Below the pieces are notes generated by a model, which had not been told where the DNA came from, made no database searches, and saw only the letters and a program-made list of their open reading frames with translations. Position numbers and translations under genes: made by a program. A stretch of 18,071 nucleotides of DNA from Anaerolineales bacterium (GTDB lineage: Bacteria; Chloroflexota; Anaerolineae; Anaerolineales; DRMV01): assembly GCA_027026295.1 (NCBI GenBank), contig JALVOR010000082.1, forward strand, positions 1-18,071, written 5' to 3'. Below are positions 1-7,005 of this stretch, piece after piece (position 1 is the stretch's first letter; each line of letters opens with the position of its first letter).

Positions 1-729
1 AAACGCTGGGACAAGGGCGAGCCGGTCTACCTCCACGAGACCTTTTACGCCATCATGCAGGGTTACGACGCTTACGCCCTGCGCGCGGACGTGCAAATCG
101 GCGGCACCGACCAACTCTTCAACATCGTCACCGCGGCGCGCAAACTGATGACCTTCATGGGCGCCAAGCCCAACATCGCCATCATTCTCGACATTCTCCC
201 CGGCACCGACGGCGAAGTGAAGATGAGCAAGTCGTTGGGCAACCACATCCCCCTGCTTTCCACCCCTGAGGACATGTACGGCAAACTGATGAGCGTGCCC
301 GACAAAGCCATGGGCGCTTACATGCGGCTGCTCACCCGCTGGACGCCGCGGCAAATCGCCGAACTGGAAACCGGCATGGCCCACGGCCGCCTCAACCCGC
401 GGGATGTGAAAATGCAACTGGCGCGCGAAATCGTGGAAATCTACCACGGGGAAGACGCGGCTGCCCGCGCGGAGGAACACTTCGTGCGCGTGTTCCAGCA
501 GCGGGACATCCCCGACGAGATGCCCGAATATTGCCTGCAGGAAGGCGAAACCGTGCTGCAGGTGCTGCGGAACGCCAACTTAGTGAGCAGCAACAGCGAA
601 GGCCGCCGCCTGATTCAGCAGAAAGCCGTGCGGCTGGATGGCGAAGTGCTTTCGGACCCGCGCGCGGCCTTCCCCGGCCCGGGCGTGCTGCGGGTGGGCA
701 AGCGCAAGTTCGTGCGGGTGGTGGCATAA
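1..729 (+). CDS. tyrS: Tyrosyl-tRNA synthetase, C-terminal part (5' end outside window)
   Basis: This enzyme charges tRNA-Tyr with tyrosine in the cytoplasm. The frame is open from the first base, so 242 residues are visible out of roughly 400 in the family, and the N-terminal HIGH-motif half is missing. The visible part begins in the Rossmann catalytic domain with the class I segment QIGGTDQLFN, followed by the ATP-binding loop KMSKS at 220-234. A helical anticodon-binding region comes next. The last 60 or so residues form an S4 RNA-binding domain (VLRNANLVSSNSEGRRLI ... VRLDG ... VLRVGKRKF). QIGGTDQLFN and KMSKS point to the TyrRS group rather than TrpRS, and the S4 tail is diagnostic of bacterial TyrRS. 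The gene ends in TAA and is followed 16 bases later by an intrinsic terminator, so it appears to close its own transcript. The facing operon on the other strand ends nearby. Confidence 0.96.
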   Translation, partial: KRWDKGEPVYLHETFYAIMQGYDAYALRADVQIGGTDQLFNIVTAARKLMTFMGAKPNIAIILDILPGTDGEVKMSKSLGNHIPLLSTPEDMYGKLMSVPDKAMGAYMRLLTRWTPRQIAELETGMAHGRLNPRDVKMQLAREIVEIYHGEDAAARAEEHFVRVFQQRDIPDEMPEYCLQEGETVLQVLRNANLVSSNSEGRRLIQQKAVRLDGEVLSDPRAAFPGPGVLRVGKRKFVRVVA

Positions 730-745
730 GCACCCAGCCAAAAGC

Positions 746-783
746 AAAATCCTGACGGGTTGGCAAATCCGTCAGGATTTTTT
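746..783. terminator. Intrinsic terminator after tyrS, probably bidirectional
   Basis: The arms AAAATCCTGACGG (746-758) and CCGTCAGGATTTT (769-781) form a perfect 13-bp stem around a 10-nt loop and run directly into a T tract ending at 783. Read on the minus strand, the same stem is followed by TTGCTTTT. It could therefore also stop transcripts leaving the peptide-importer operon that converges from the right. Confidence 0.9.
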
Positions 784-804
784 ATTCCCACTTGGGGAAA
801 TAGG

Positions 805-841
805 CCGCGGATGACACAGATAATCACAGATGCCCGCGGAT
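805..841. repeat. Short intergenic repeat cluster (CCGCGGAT / CACAGAT)
   Basis: CCGCGGAT occurs at 805-812 and again at 834-841. The bases between them hold two copies of CACAGAT (815-821 and 825-831). The next stretch (846-868) has the phrase AACGCCAAGAGGCGCAGAGG, which resembles short low-complexity spacers I recall from many bacterial genomes. No coding frame, SD site or promoter is convincing anywhere in 730-1009. I regard this spacer as repeat-derived non-coding DNA between two converging genes. Confidence 0.6.
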
Positions 842-932
842 TTTTGAACGCCAAGAGGCGCAGAGGAGGCTGAAATCGGCATGGTGTTGCTTTGACTTTC
901 TACGGTTTGCAGCCCGTGTAATTTGCATTTTT

Positions 933-956
933 TCTTTGCCAGGGCTGAGCAGTTAC
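933..956 (+). repeat. Dispersed 24-nt repeat, copy A
   Basis: The segment TCTTTGCCAGGG followed by CTGAGCAGTTAC matches 8551-8574 without gaps, with 21 of 24 bases identical. Both copies lie in non-coding spacers. Nothing in the sequence says what it does. Confidence 0.6.
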
Positions 957-987
957 ATCCGTTCAATCTGTGCAAATCGACGGATGT
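955..987 (+). other. Hairpin in spacer downstream of the ATPase F gene
   Basis: ACATCCGT (955-962) pairs with ACGGATGT (980-987) around a 17-nt loop, and a T run follows on the plus strand (to 991). The T run is on the wrong side to terminate the minus-strand operon ending at 1010, and no plus-strand gene precedes it closely. It is more likely part of the repeat-derived spacer than a working terminator. Confidence 0.45.
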
Positions 988-1009
988 TTTTCAGCCACCT
1001 CCCGAACCC

Positions 1010-2014
1010 TTACCTCAAATGGCACGCCACCAGATGCTCCGGTTCACCTTCCACAGGGTGGAGAGGTGGCGGTTCGCGACGGCAGACGTCTTCGGCGATA
1101 GGGCAACGGGGATGGAAGCGACAGCCCGCGGGCGGGTGAATGGGGCTGGGAATTTCGCCTTTGGGCAGTGGCTGGGTGCGGCGGGCGTCGGGGTCAGGCA
1201 CGGGCACCGCGGCCAGCAGCGCCTGAGTGTAAGGATGGCGCGGGTTGCTGTAAACCTGCGGCAGGGGCCCGATTTCCACAATTTGCCCCAAATACATCAC
1301 CGCAATGCGATCACAGATGTATTTCGCTGTCGCCAGGTCGTGGGTGATGAAAAGGTAAGTGAGGCCAAATTCCTTCTGCAGGTCGCGCATCAGTTGGAGC
1401 AGCACCGCCCGCACCGACACATCGGCCATGGCAATAGGCTCATCGGCCACCACCAGGTCGGGGCGTAGCACCAAGGCGCGGGCAATCACCGCCCGCTGGC
1501 GCTGGCCGCCCGAAAGTTGGTGCGGGTATTTGTCGATGAACTGCTCCGGCGGGGTGAGGCCGACCTTCGCCAGGATGTCCAGCACCTGCCGGCGCTCGTC
1601 GGCGGCGTTTTCGGCGAGGTGGTGAATGCGCAGCCCGTGGGCAATGGCCTGCCCAATGGTCATGCGGGGGTTGAGGGAAGCCGTCGGGTCCTGGAAAATC
1701 GGCTGCATGCGGCGGCGCAGGGGGCGCAGGTCGCTTTCGGGCAGGTGGGTGATGTCCTGCCCGGCGAACAAAATCGTGCCGTCGGTGGGCTCCAGCAGCC
1801 GCAACACCAGCCGCCCGGTGGTGGTCTTCCCCGAGCCGGATTCGCCCGCAAGGCCTAAGGTTTCGCCCGGGTAGATGTCAAAATCCACCCCATCCACCGC
1901 GCGCACAGCGAGGGCTTCACGGTTGAAGAGTTTATCCAGCAGACCCTGCCCCACAGGGAAATACTTTTTCAGGTTACGGACAGAAACCAGGGATTGCCTG
2001 TCGTTGGTGGTCAT
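1010..2014 (-). CDS. Peptide-type ABC importer, ATPase F subunit (DppF/OppF family)
   Basis: This is one of the two cytoplasmic ATPases that drive the importer encoded upstream. It has 334 residues. Walker A is GESGSGKTT (57-65), the Q-loop follows in PIFQDP, the signature is LSGGQ (167-171), Walker B is LVVADE (187-192) and the switch His is H225. The C-terminal oligopeptide-transporter extension contains CRFHPRCP and four cysteines (298, 304, 311, 331), the arrangement linked in this family to an iron-sulfur site. The D-loop reads AMADVS where the partner ATPase has TSLDVI. The ATG at 2014 is chosen because GAGGAGG lies just upstream and because it overlaps the previous stop as ATGA, suggesting translational coupling. 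An in-frame ATG at 2041 would lie inside the upstream gene and lacks this site. The true substrate cannot be read from sequence; peptides are the usual one. Confidence 0.95.
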   Translation of the reverse strand: MTTNDRQSLVSVRNLKKYFPVGQGLLDKLFNREALAVRAVDGVDFDIYPGETLGLAGESGSGKTTTGRLVLRLLEPTDGTILFAGQDITHLPESDLRPLRRRMQPIFQDPTASLNPRMTIGQAIAHGLRIHHLAENAADERRQVLDILAKVGLTPPEQFIDKYPHQLSGGQRQRAVIARALVLRPDLVVADEPIAMADVSVRAVLLQLMRDLQKEFGLTYLFITHDLATAKYICDRIAVMYLGQIVEIGPLPQVYSNPRHPYTQALLAAVPVPDPDARRTQPLPKGEIPSPIHPPAGCRFHPRCPIAEDVCRREPPPLHPVEGEPEHLVACHLR

Positions 2015-2985
2015 GCTTCCTCCTCGTCGTACAACCAGCACGCGGTGCCGTGGCCGGGCTTGACCTCTTGCCAGGCGGGCACGGCTTCACGGCAAACGGG
2101 TTTGGCCTGCGGGCAGCGGGGGTGGAAGCGACAGCCGGGAGGCGGGTCCAGCAGGCTGGGCGGCGCGCCCGAAAGGGTTTCCAGTTCCAGGCCGTCTTCC
2201 AGGCGAATGCTGGGCACGGAAGCCAGCAGCCCTTTGGTGTAGGGGTGCAGGGTTTCGTGGAATACATCGCGCACCGCCCCGATTTCCGCCATGCGCCCGG
2301 CATACATCACGGCCACGCGATCGGCCAGTTCAGCCACCACGCCGATGTTGTGGGTAATCAGCACCATGGTAAGGTTGAATTCGTCGCGCAGTTCCCGCAG
2401 TAGGTCAAGGAATTGCGCTTCCACAATCACATCCAGGCTGGTGGTCGGCTCGTCGGCGATGATAAGGTCGGCGTTGAGGGCCAGCCCGATGCCAATCATG
2501 ATGCGCTGCCGCATGCCGCCGGAAAGTTGATGGGGGTAATCCTTCAGGCGGTCGGGGGAAATGCCGAGGCGCTGGATGAGTTGGGCGGCGCGGTCCCAGG
2601 CTTCCTGTTTGGAAACCTGCGGTTCGTGGGTGCGGATGGTTTCCACGATGTGGTCGCCGATGCGCTGCAGTGGGTTGAGGGAAGTCATCGGGTCCTGGAA
2701 GACCATGGAAATGTGCCGCCCGCGCAGTTTGCGCATTTCTTCTTCGGGAAGTCGCAGCAAATCACGCCCCAAAAAGAGCATTTTGCCCGAGGTAATGTGT
2801 CCCGGCGGGCGCACCATGCGCAGCAGCGCCATGCCCAGGGTGGATTTGCCGCAGCCGCTTTCGCCCACCAGCCCCAAAATTTCACCACGGTAAAGGGTAA
2901 AACTGACATCGTCTACCGCGTGCACAGGGCCCTGGCGGGTTTCGTAGGTTACTGTAAGGTTTTCGACTTGGAGTAAGGGTTCCAT
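2011..2985 (-). CDS. Peptide-type ABC importer, ATPase D subunit (DppD/OppD family)
   Basis: This is the second cytoplasmic ATPase, 324 residues, expected to pair with the F subunit beneath the two permeases. Walker A is GESGCGKST (41-49), Q97 is the Q-loop glutamine, the signature is LSGGM (154-158), Walker B is LIIADE (174-179), the D-loop is TSLDV and the switch His is H212. The C-terminal extension again has CRFHPRCP and cysteines 285, 291, 298 and 316. I chose the ATG at 2985, where similarity to the family begins (MEPLLQVENLTVTY). The frame stays open to an ATG at 3036, but that would translate a tandem-repeat spacer. Neither start has a clear Shine-Dalgarno site, which is odd in an operon where other genes have strong ones. 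Confidence 0.94.
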   Translation of the reverse strand: MEPLLQVENLTVTYETRQGPVHAVDDVSFTLYRGEILGLVGESGCGKSTLGMALLRMVRPPGHITSGKMLFLGRDLLRLPEEEMRKLRGRHISMVFQDPMTSLNPLQRIGDHIVETIRTHEPQVSKQEAWDRAAQLIQRLGISPDRLKDYPHQLSGGMRQRIMIGIGLALNADLIIADEPTTSLDVIVEAQFLDLLRELRDEFNLTMVLITHNIGVVAELADRVAVMYAGRMAEIGAVRDVFHETLHPYTKGLLASVPSIRLEDGLELETLSGAPPSLLDPPPGCRFHPRCPQAKPVCREAVPAWQEVKPGHGTACWLYDEEEA

Positions 2986-3048
2986 AAGATTTAGGATTGA
3001 AGATTCAGGATTTAAGGGGGACAAACCGCTAATCACAAATCGCTAATC
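2986..3048. repeat. Two different 14-nt tandem duplications in the C-D spacer
   Basis: Units AAGATTTAGGATTG (2986-2999) and AAGATTCAGGATTT (3000-3013) lie head to tail. After seven bases, ACAAACCGCTAATC (3021-3034) and ACAAATCGCTAATC (3035-3048) do the same. Both pairs have a period of exactly 14 nt. TAATCGC (3044-3050) is inverted as GCGATTA (3061-3067). The stretch is AT-richer than its surroundings and fills most of the 93-bp gap between the permease C stop and the ATPase D start. Confidence 0.8.
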
Positions 3049-3078
3049 GCCACACACTTTGCGATTAACAGCCTGCGG

Positions 3079-4224
3079 TCATTCTTCCGTCAACCTCGGG
3101 TTAAGAATCTCACCCAGCCCTTCGCCCAACAGGCTGAAGCCGAGGGCAACCAAGGTAATCATCATGCCGGGGAAGGTAATCGGCCACCAGTAGCCGCGGG
3201 GCAGGTAGGCTTTGCCCTTGTTCAGGTCAAAGCCCCAGTCGGGCGTGGGGGGCTGCAAGCCCAACCCCAAGAACGCCAGCCCGGCTTCGGTGAGGATGGC
3301 ATCGGCGACATTCAGGCTGAATACCACTACCAAAGTAGAAATCACATTCGGAAAGATGTACATGCCCAGGACTTCCCGTTGGCGTGCGCCCAGCGCCCGG
3401 GCGGCTTCCACGTAGAGTTCCTCTTTGATGGAAAGCACCTGCGAGCGCGTCATGCGGAAATAGGTGGGGATATACACCACCGAAATGGCAATGGCGATAT
3501 TGACCACACCCGTGCCTAACACCGCCGCCACCGCGATGGCGAGAATCAGGCCAGGGAAGGAATAGATGCTGTCCATGATGAGGGAAAGGGTGCGGTCGAA
3601 CCAGCCGCCGAAGAAACCGGAAAGCAGACCGAGGGGAACGCCAATGGCGGCGGAAAACAGCGCCGAGAGGATCGCCACCGCGAGCACCGCCCGCGCGCCC
3701 CAAATCAGGCGGCTGACGATGTCACGCCCCAGGTTGTCGGTACCCAGCAGGAAGCGAGGGCCAAAAGCCTCGCCCACCTGCACGAAGTCGGGGTTCTCCT
3801 CCAGCGCCTGGGCGGCATCGCGAGCGGAAAGCAGCACCGCGTCGGCTTCCCCGGCGCGCACTTTGGCGAACAGGTCTTTGTTCACCTGATAGGGGCGCGG
3901 GGTCATGCCGTATTCCTCGGCAATCACCGAAGGCGTAGTGTTGTAGAACACGGCCACCGCCAGCCCTTCGCGAGAAGCAATGCCACTACCTTTAGGGGCA
4001 AGCAACACCACCTGCCCGCCGCCGGGGCGCTCGAAAGGGCCGCCCACCGTGGTGATGGGGTCATAAGGGCTGACGACAGGCGCCAAAATGGTAATCAGGA
4101 TAATCAACGCCAGAATGACGCCGCCTGTTACCGTCCAGTACCATTCAGCGCCATACCAGTAAGCGCCGCGCAGCAAGCGGCCTAACAAACTGGTGGGTTC
4201 GGAAGGTTTTTGCGAAGTTTTCAT
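3079..4224 (-). CDS. Peptide-type ABC importer, permease C subunit with a binding-protein-like insertion
   Basis: This is an inner-membrane channel subunit of 381 residues; typical DppC/OppC proteins are around 280-310. The first helix is about residues 31-51, followed by SPYDP. The conserved GTDNLGRDIVSRLIWG begins at 161, further helices run from 176 to the C-terminus, and the cytoplasmic coupling loop is YVEAARALGARQREVLGMYIFPN (split around 271-293). Between helix 1 and GTDNLGRD lies an extra segment (about 62-155, bases 3760-4041). It contains LAVAVFYNTTPSVIAEEYG, then KVRAGEADAVLLSARDAAQA, then NPDFVQVGE. Its strand-helix order and wording resemble one lobe of a type-2 solute-binding protein. 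By family topology it faces outward. The ATG at 4224 is 6 bases after the permease B stop and has no strong SD, so coupled translation is likely. The permease call is firm; the nature of the insertion is an inference. Confidence 0.94.
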   Translation of the reverse strand: MKTSQKPSEPTSLLGRLLRGAYWYGAEWYWTVTGGVILALIILITILAPVVSPYDPITTVGGPFERPGGGQVVLLAPKGSGIASREGLAVAVFYNTTPSVIAEEYGMTPRPYQVNKDLFAKVRAGEADAVLLSARDAAQALEENPDFVQVGEAFGPRFLLGTDNLGRDIVSRLIWGARAVLAVAILSALFSAAIGVPLGLLSGFFGGWFDRTLSLIMDSIYSFPGLILAIAVAAVLGTGVVNIAIAISVVYIPTYFRMTRSQVLSIKEELYVEAARALGARQREVLGMYIFPNVISTLVVVFSLNVADAILTEAGLAFLGLGLQPPTPDWGFDLNKGKAYLPRGYWWPITFPGMMITLVALGFSLLGEGLGEILNPRLTEE

Positions 4225-4230
4225 GGGCTT

Positions 4231-5250
4231 TTAGTAGCGAATCCGGGGGTCAATCCAGGCGTAGAGGACATCCACCAGCAGGCTTACGCTGGCAACCAGC
4301 ACAGCAAACACGACCACCGCGCCCTGAATCGAGGGGAAGTCGCGGTAGGTAATCCGTTCCACCAAAAAGCGCCCCAGGCCAGGCCACGAGAAAGTGCTTT
4401 CGGTAAGCACTGCGCCTGCCAGCAGCAAAGCAAACTGCAAACCCATCATCGTGATGATGGGGATGAGTGCGTTCTTCAGCGCGTGCCCGTAAACCACCGT
4501 GCGCTCGGGAATGCCGCGGGCGCGGGCTGCCGTGATGAAGTCCATTTTCAAAATTTGCAGCATGTTGGAACGCGTCAAGCGCACAAAAACGCCCGAAAGG
4601 TAAAGCCCCAAGGTCATGGCAGGCAAAATCAGGTGCATCACACTGTCTTTGAACGCCACCCAATTGCCGGTGAGCAGGCTATCCAGCGTGTAGAGGCCGG
4701 TGACGTGTTCCGGCGCCACGGCGAGGCTGCTGATGCGCCCCGCAATAGGGAACCACCGTAACCACACGCCAAAAATCAGTTGGAACATCAAGCCCAGCCA
4801 GAACACCGGGATAGCATAAACAATGATGGCATAGAGGCGCAGGGAATAATCGGCCACAGAACGGCGGTGGTGGGCTGCATACGCCCCCGCGCCCACCCCC
4901 ACCACGGCGGTGACCAGAATGCCCGCTAAGGCGAGTTCCAGCGTGGCTGGGAAATGTTCCCAAATTTGCTCGGAAACCGACTGGCCGCGCACCGGGCTGA
5001 GGGTCGTTCCCAAGTCAAAGTGCAATAAATCCCACAAATACTCGCCATACTGCACATAAAGCGGCTTGTCCAGCCCCAAGGTATGGCGGATTTCGTCAAT
5101 GTATTCCTGCGGCGCGCCAGGGCGAATGGAAGACTTCACCGGGTCGCCGGGCATCACGCGCAGGATGAGAAATACCAGCGTGACCAACACAAAAATCATC
5201 GGGATGGTCAGCAGCGTGCGAACAAGGAGATAGCGTCCAAGAGAGCGCAT
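4231..5250 (-). CDS. Peptide-type ABC importer, permease B subunit (DppB/OppB family)
   Basis: This is an inner-membrane channel subunit that pairs with permease C. It has 339 residues, the normal family length. Helix 1 is about residues 7-31, with the typical start MRSLGRYLLVRTLLTIP and then RVMPGDPV. The long outer loop contains LGLDKPLYVQYGEYLWDLL and the DLGTTL segment. More helices follow, and the cytoplasmic EAA-like coupling loop is ITAARARGIPERTVVYGHALKNALIP (around 239-264). The end GLGRFLVERITYRDFPSIQG ... YAWIDPRIRY is characteristic. The ATG at 5250 has only a weak Shine-Dalgarno context. A 152-bp spacer with a strong terminator separates it from the binding-protein gene, so this gene and those after it would be made from read-through transcripts or a local promoter I could not identify. 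Confidence 0.95.
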   Translation of the reverse strand: MRSLGRYLLVRTLLTIPMIFVLVTLVFLILRVMPGDPVKSSIRPGAPQEYIDEIRHTLGLDKPLYVQYGEYLWDLLHFDLGTTLSPVRGQSVSEQIWEHFPATLELALAGILVTAVVGVGAGAYAAHHRRSVADYSLRLYAIIVYAIPVFWLGLMFQLIFGVWLRWFPIAGRISSLAVAPEHVTGLYTLDSLLTGNWVAFKDSVMHLILPAMTLGLYLSGVFVRLTRSNMLQILKMDFITAARARGIPERTVVYGHALKNALIPIITMMGLQFALLLAGAVLTESTFSWPGLGRFLVERITYRDFPSIQGAVVVFAVLVASVSLLVDVLYAWIDPRIRY

Positions 5251-5280
5251 AGGCGTTTACCGAAAAAGAAGAAATGGCCA

Positions 5281-5300
5281 CTTCGTCGCCGAGGACGAAG
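5281..5300. other. Inverted repeat upstream of permease B
   Basis: CTTCGTC (5281-5287) and GACGAAG (5294-5300) are perfect 7-base arms around a 6-base centre. The site lies 31-50 bases upstream of the permease B start, after the terminator on the transcript. It could be an operator or an RNA stem; no T run follows it. Confidence 0.4.
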
Positions 5301-5340
5301 ATGGCGTTGGGGTAAAGTGAGGCATACCGCAACCAGCACA

Positions 5341-5385
5341 CCCAAAAAACAAAACAGGGGAGGAGGAAGCCTTCCCCCTCCCCTG
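5341..5385 (-). terminator. Intercistronic terminator between binding protein and permease genes
   Basis: CAGGGGAGG (5355-5363) pairs with CCTCCCCTG (5377-5385). The stem continues past one mismatch as GGAA/TTCC to a 3-nt loop. On the minus strand it is followed at once by TTTTGTTTTTTGGG (5354-5341). It starts 18 bases after the binding-protein stop codon. Such a site would let the binding protein be made in excess of the membrane complex, a common need in importers. Confidence 0.87.
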
Positions 5386-5402
5386 ACGGTTGCCGAACCG
5401 GT

Positions 5403-6953
5403 TTACTTCTTGTCAAAGAGGAAGTAGTGGTTCGCCATCACCGGGTCGAGCACAATGCCGGTTACGTTGCTGCGGGCAGCCACAAGCAGTTTGCCCTGGG
5501 TCAGCGGCAGGGTGGGAACATCAACCGCCCACAGTTTCTGGATGTCTTCGAAGACCTTCTGGCGCTCGGCACCGCGCAGGTCGGTCGCCGTCTGTTCGGA
5601 CTTGAAGTAGGCATCCATCTGCTCGGATTTGTAATTGCTGCCGATATCGTCCGAAGCGTCAGAAGCGGCAAACGGATAGGTGTAGTTGTCGGGATCCATG
5701 TAGTCCGGGTACCAGCCCAGCAGGAACATGCCCATGGAGCCAAACTGGTCGGTGTAGGTAGCCCATTCGGCAGATTGCAGGTTGACCTTGATCATGCCGG
5801 TCTCTTCCAGAGCAGCCTTCACCACCGAAGCAACGTCGGATTCCGTGTCGCCGTAGTGGGTGGGCGTCCACCAGAGGTCGATTTCCAGCGGCTTGTCGGC
5901 GCTGTAGCCGGCTTCCTGCAGCAGTTCCTTCGCCTTGTTCAGGTCACGCTTGGGGAAAGCGTCGATGTGGCTCCACATGCCCATAGGCACCATGGAATAC
6001 AGCGGTTCGTGCGTGCCCTGGAAGGCTTTGTCCACAATGGCCTGGCGGTCCACAGCATAGGCGACGGCCTCGCGCACCAGTTTGTTGTCGAAGGGCGCCA
6101 TGTCGGAATTGAAGACAATGTAGCGAATTTGGGCGCCGGGGCCTTCGATAACCTGAATGTCAGGATTCTTTTCCAGGTCGGCGTAGTCGGTGGGGTTCAG
6201 GCTCTTGAGGGCGATGTCGATCTCGCCGTTTTCCAGTGCGAGGCGCATGGTGGTGGCGTCGGCAAAGTATTTGACGATAACTTTGCCAGCCTTGGGCGGA
6301 TCGCCATACCAGTCGGGGTTAGCAACCAGGTCCATTTCCACGTCGCGGGTCCACTTTTCAATCTTGTAGTGGCCGATGCCGCCGCAGGTGCTGTCGGAAG
6401 CAATCTGGTCAGCAGGGTAGCACTTCGGGCTAACAGGAGCATAAGGATAAGTCGCCACCAACAACGGGAAATAGTTCACGGCGTCCTTGAGCACAAACTT
6501 GACGGTGTAGTCATCCACCACCTCAACATGGTCCACGAAGGAAGTGACCAGCCAGTTGGGGTCGCCCTGAATCTTGAAGACCCGGTCGATGGACCACTTC
6601 ACGGCTTCAGCGTTGAAGGGGGTGCCATCGGGGAACTTCAAGCCCTGGCGCAGGTGGAAGGTGTATTCCTTCCCATCGTCGCTGACATCATACGACTCAG
6701 CCAACCCGGGTTCCAGATCAGTAGTGCCTGGCTTGTAGTGCAACAGGGTGTCCATCGTATTGTGGAAGATTTCCCAGGTATGGAAGTCATAGGCATTGGC
6801 CGGGTCGAGGTCGGTGACCTTGTCGGTCGTACCGATCACAATGGTCTTGCCAGCGCCCGTGGAAGCCTGCTTGCCGCCGCCACAGGCGGTCAGCCCAACA
6901 GCCAACACAACGGCGAGGGCCAACAGCACGAAAAAGAACTTGCGTTTATACAC
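5403..6953 (-). CDS. Peptide-type ABC importer, solute-binding lipoprotein (SBP family 5)
   Basis: This is an extracytoplasmic lipoprotein that captures substrate and delivers it to the permeases. It has 516 residues, a usual length for the family. A basic start (YKRK) and hydrophobic stretch lead to the lipobox LTAC with the lipidated Cys at residue 24, then a GGGKQASTGAG linker. Family 5 landmarks follow: a DPANAYD-type start of the mature fold, EPGLAESYDVSDDGKEYTFHLR, GLKFPDGTPFNAEAVKWS, and VREAVAYAVDRQAIVDKAFQG. The GTG at 6953 is chosen because AAAGGAGGAGGAG precedes it and the signal peptide begins there. An in-frame ATG at 7103 lies upstream of the promoter and would add a non-signal leader. 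It is the first gene of the importer operon, with its own strong promoter and a terminator behind it. Peptide is the likely ligand; nickel or sugar ligands occur in the same family. Confidence 0.94.
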   Translation of the reverse strand: MYKRKFFFVLLALAVVLAVGLTACGGGKQASTGAGKTIVIGTTDKVTDLDPANAYDFHTWEIFHNTMDTLLHYKPGTTDLEPGLAESYDVSDDGKEYTFHLRQGLKFPDGTPFNAEAVKWSIDRVFKIQGDPNWLVTSFVDHVEVVDDYTVKFVLKDAVNYFPLLVATYPYAPVSPKCYPADQIASDSTCGGIGHYKIEKWTRDVEMDLVANPDWYGDPPKAGKVIVKYFADATTMRLALENGEIDIALKSLNPTDYADLEKNPDIQVIEGPGAQIRYIVFNSDMAPFDNKLVREAVAYAVDRQAIVDKAFQGTHEPLYSMVPMGMWSHIDAFPKRDLNKAKELLQEAGYSADKPLEIDLWWTPTHYGDTESDVASVVKAALEETGMIKVNLQSAEWATYTDQFGSMGMFLLGWYPDYMDPDNYTYPFAASDASDDIGSNYKSEQMDAYFKSEQTATDLRGAERQKVFEDIQKLWAVDVPTLPLTQGKLLVAARSNVTGIVLDPVMANHYFLFDKK

Positions 6954-6956
6954 GGC

Positions 6957-6966
6957 TCCTCCTCCT
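6957..6966 (-). promoter_or_regulatory. Strong ribosome binding site deciding the GTG start
   Basis: On the minus strand AAAGGAGGAGGAGCC immediately precedes GTG at 6953. This extended anti-16S match supports GTG as the start of the binding protein. Confidence 0.88.
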
Positions 6967-7005
6967 TTGATAGGCAGGATAGTGAAGATGGATAAGACAC
7001 CTCTA

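Noticed and set aside
955..991. Terminator for the minus-strand importer operon at the 955-987 hairpin
   Set aside because: The T run is on the plus strand side; on the minus strand the stem is followed by AACTGC. The 746-783 hairpin is a better candidate.
2986..3036. ATG at 3036 as the start of ATPase D
   Set aside because: It would translate the 14-nt tandem repeat spacer, and family similarity starts only at the ATG at 2985.
3021..3050. CRISPR-like repeats in the permease-ATPase spacer
   Set aside because: The units are only 14 nt, directly adjacent with no spacers, and only two copies of each exist.
5427..6995. A 522-codon open frame on the plus strand opposite the binding-protein gene
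   Set aside because: It lies fully antisense to a well-supported lipoprotein gene. Its product has no recognisable motifs and a composition typical of a GC-rich shadow frame.
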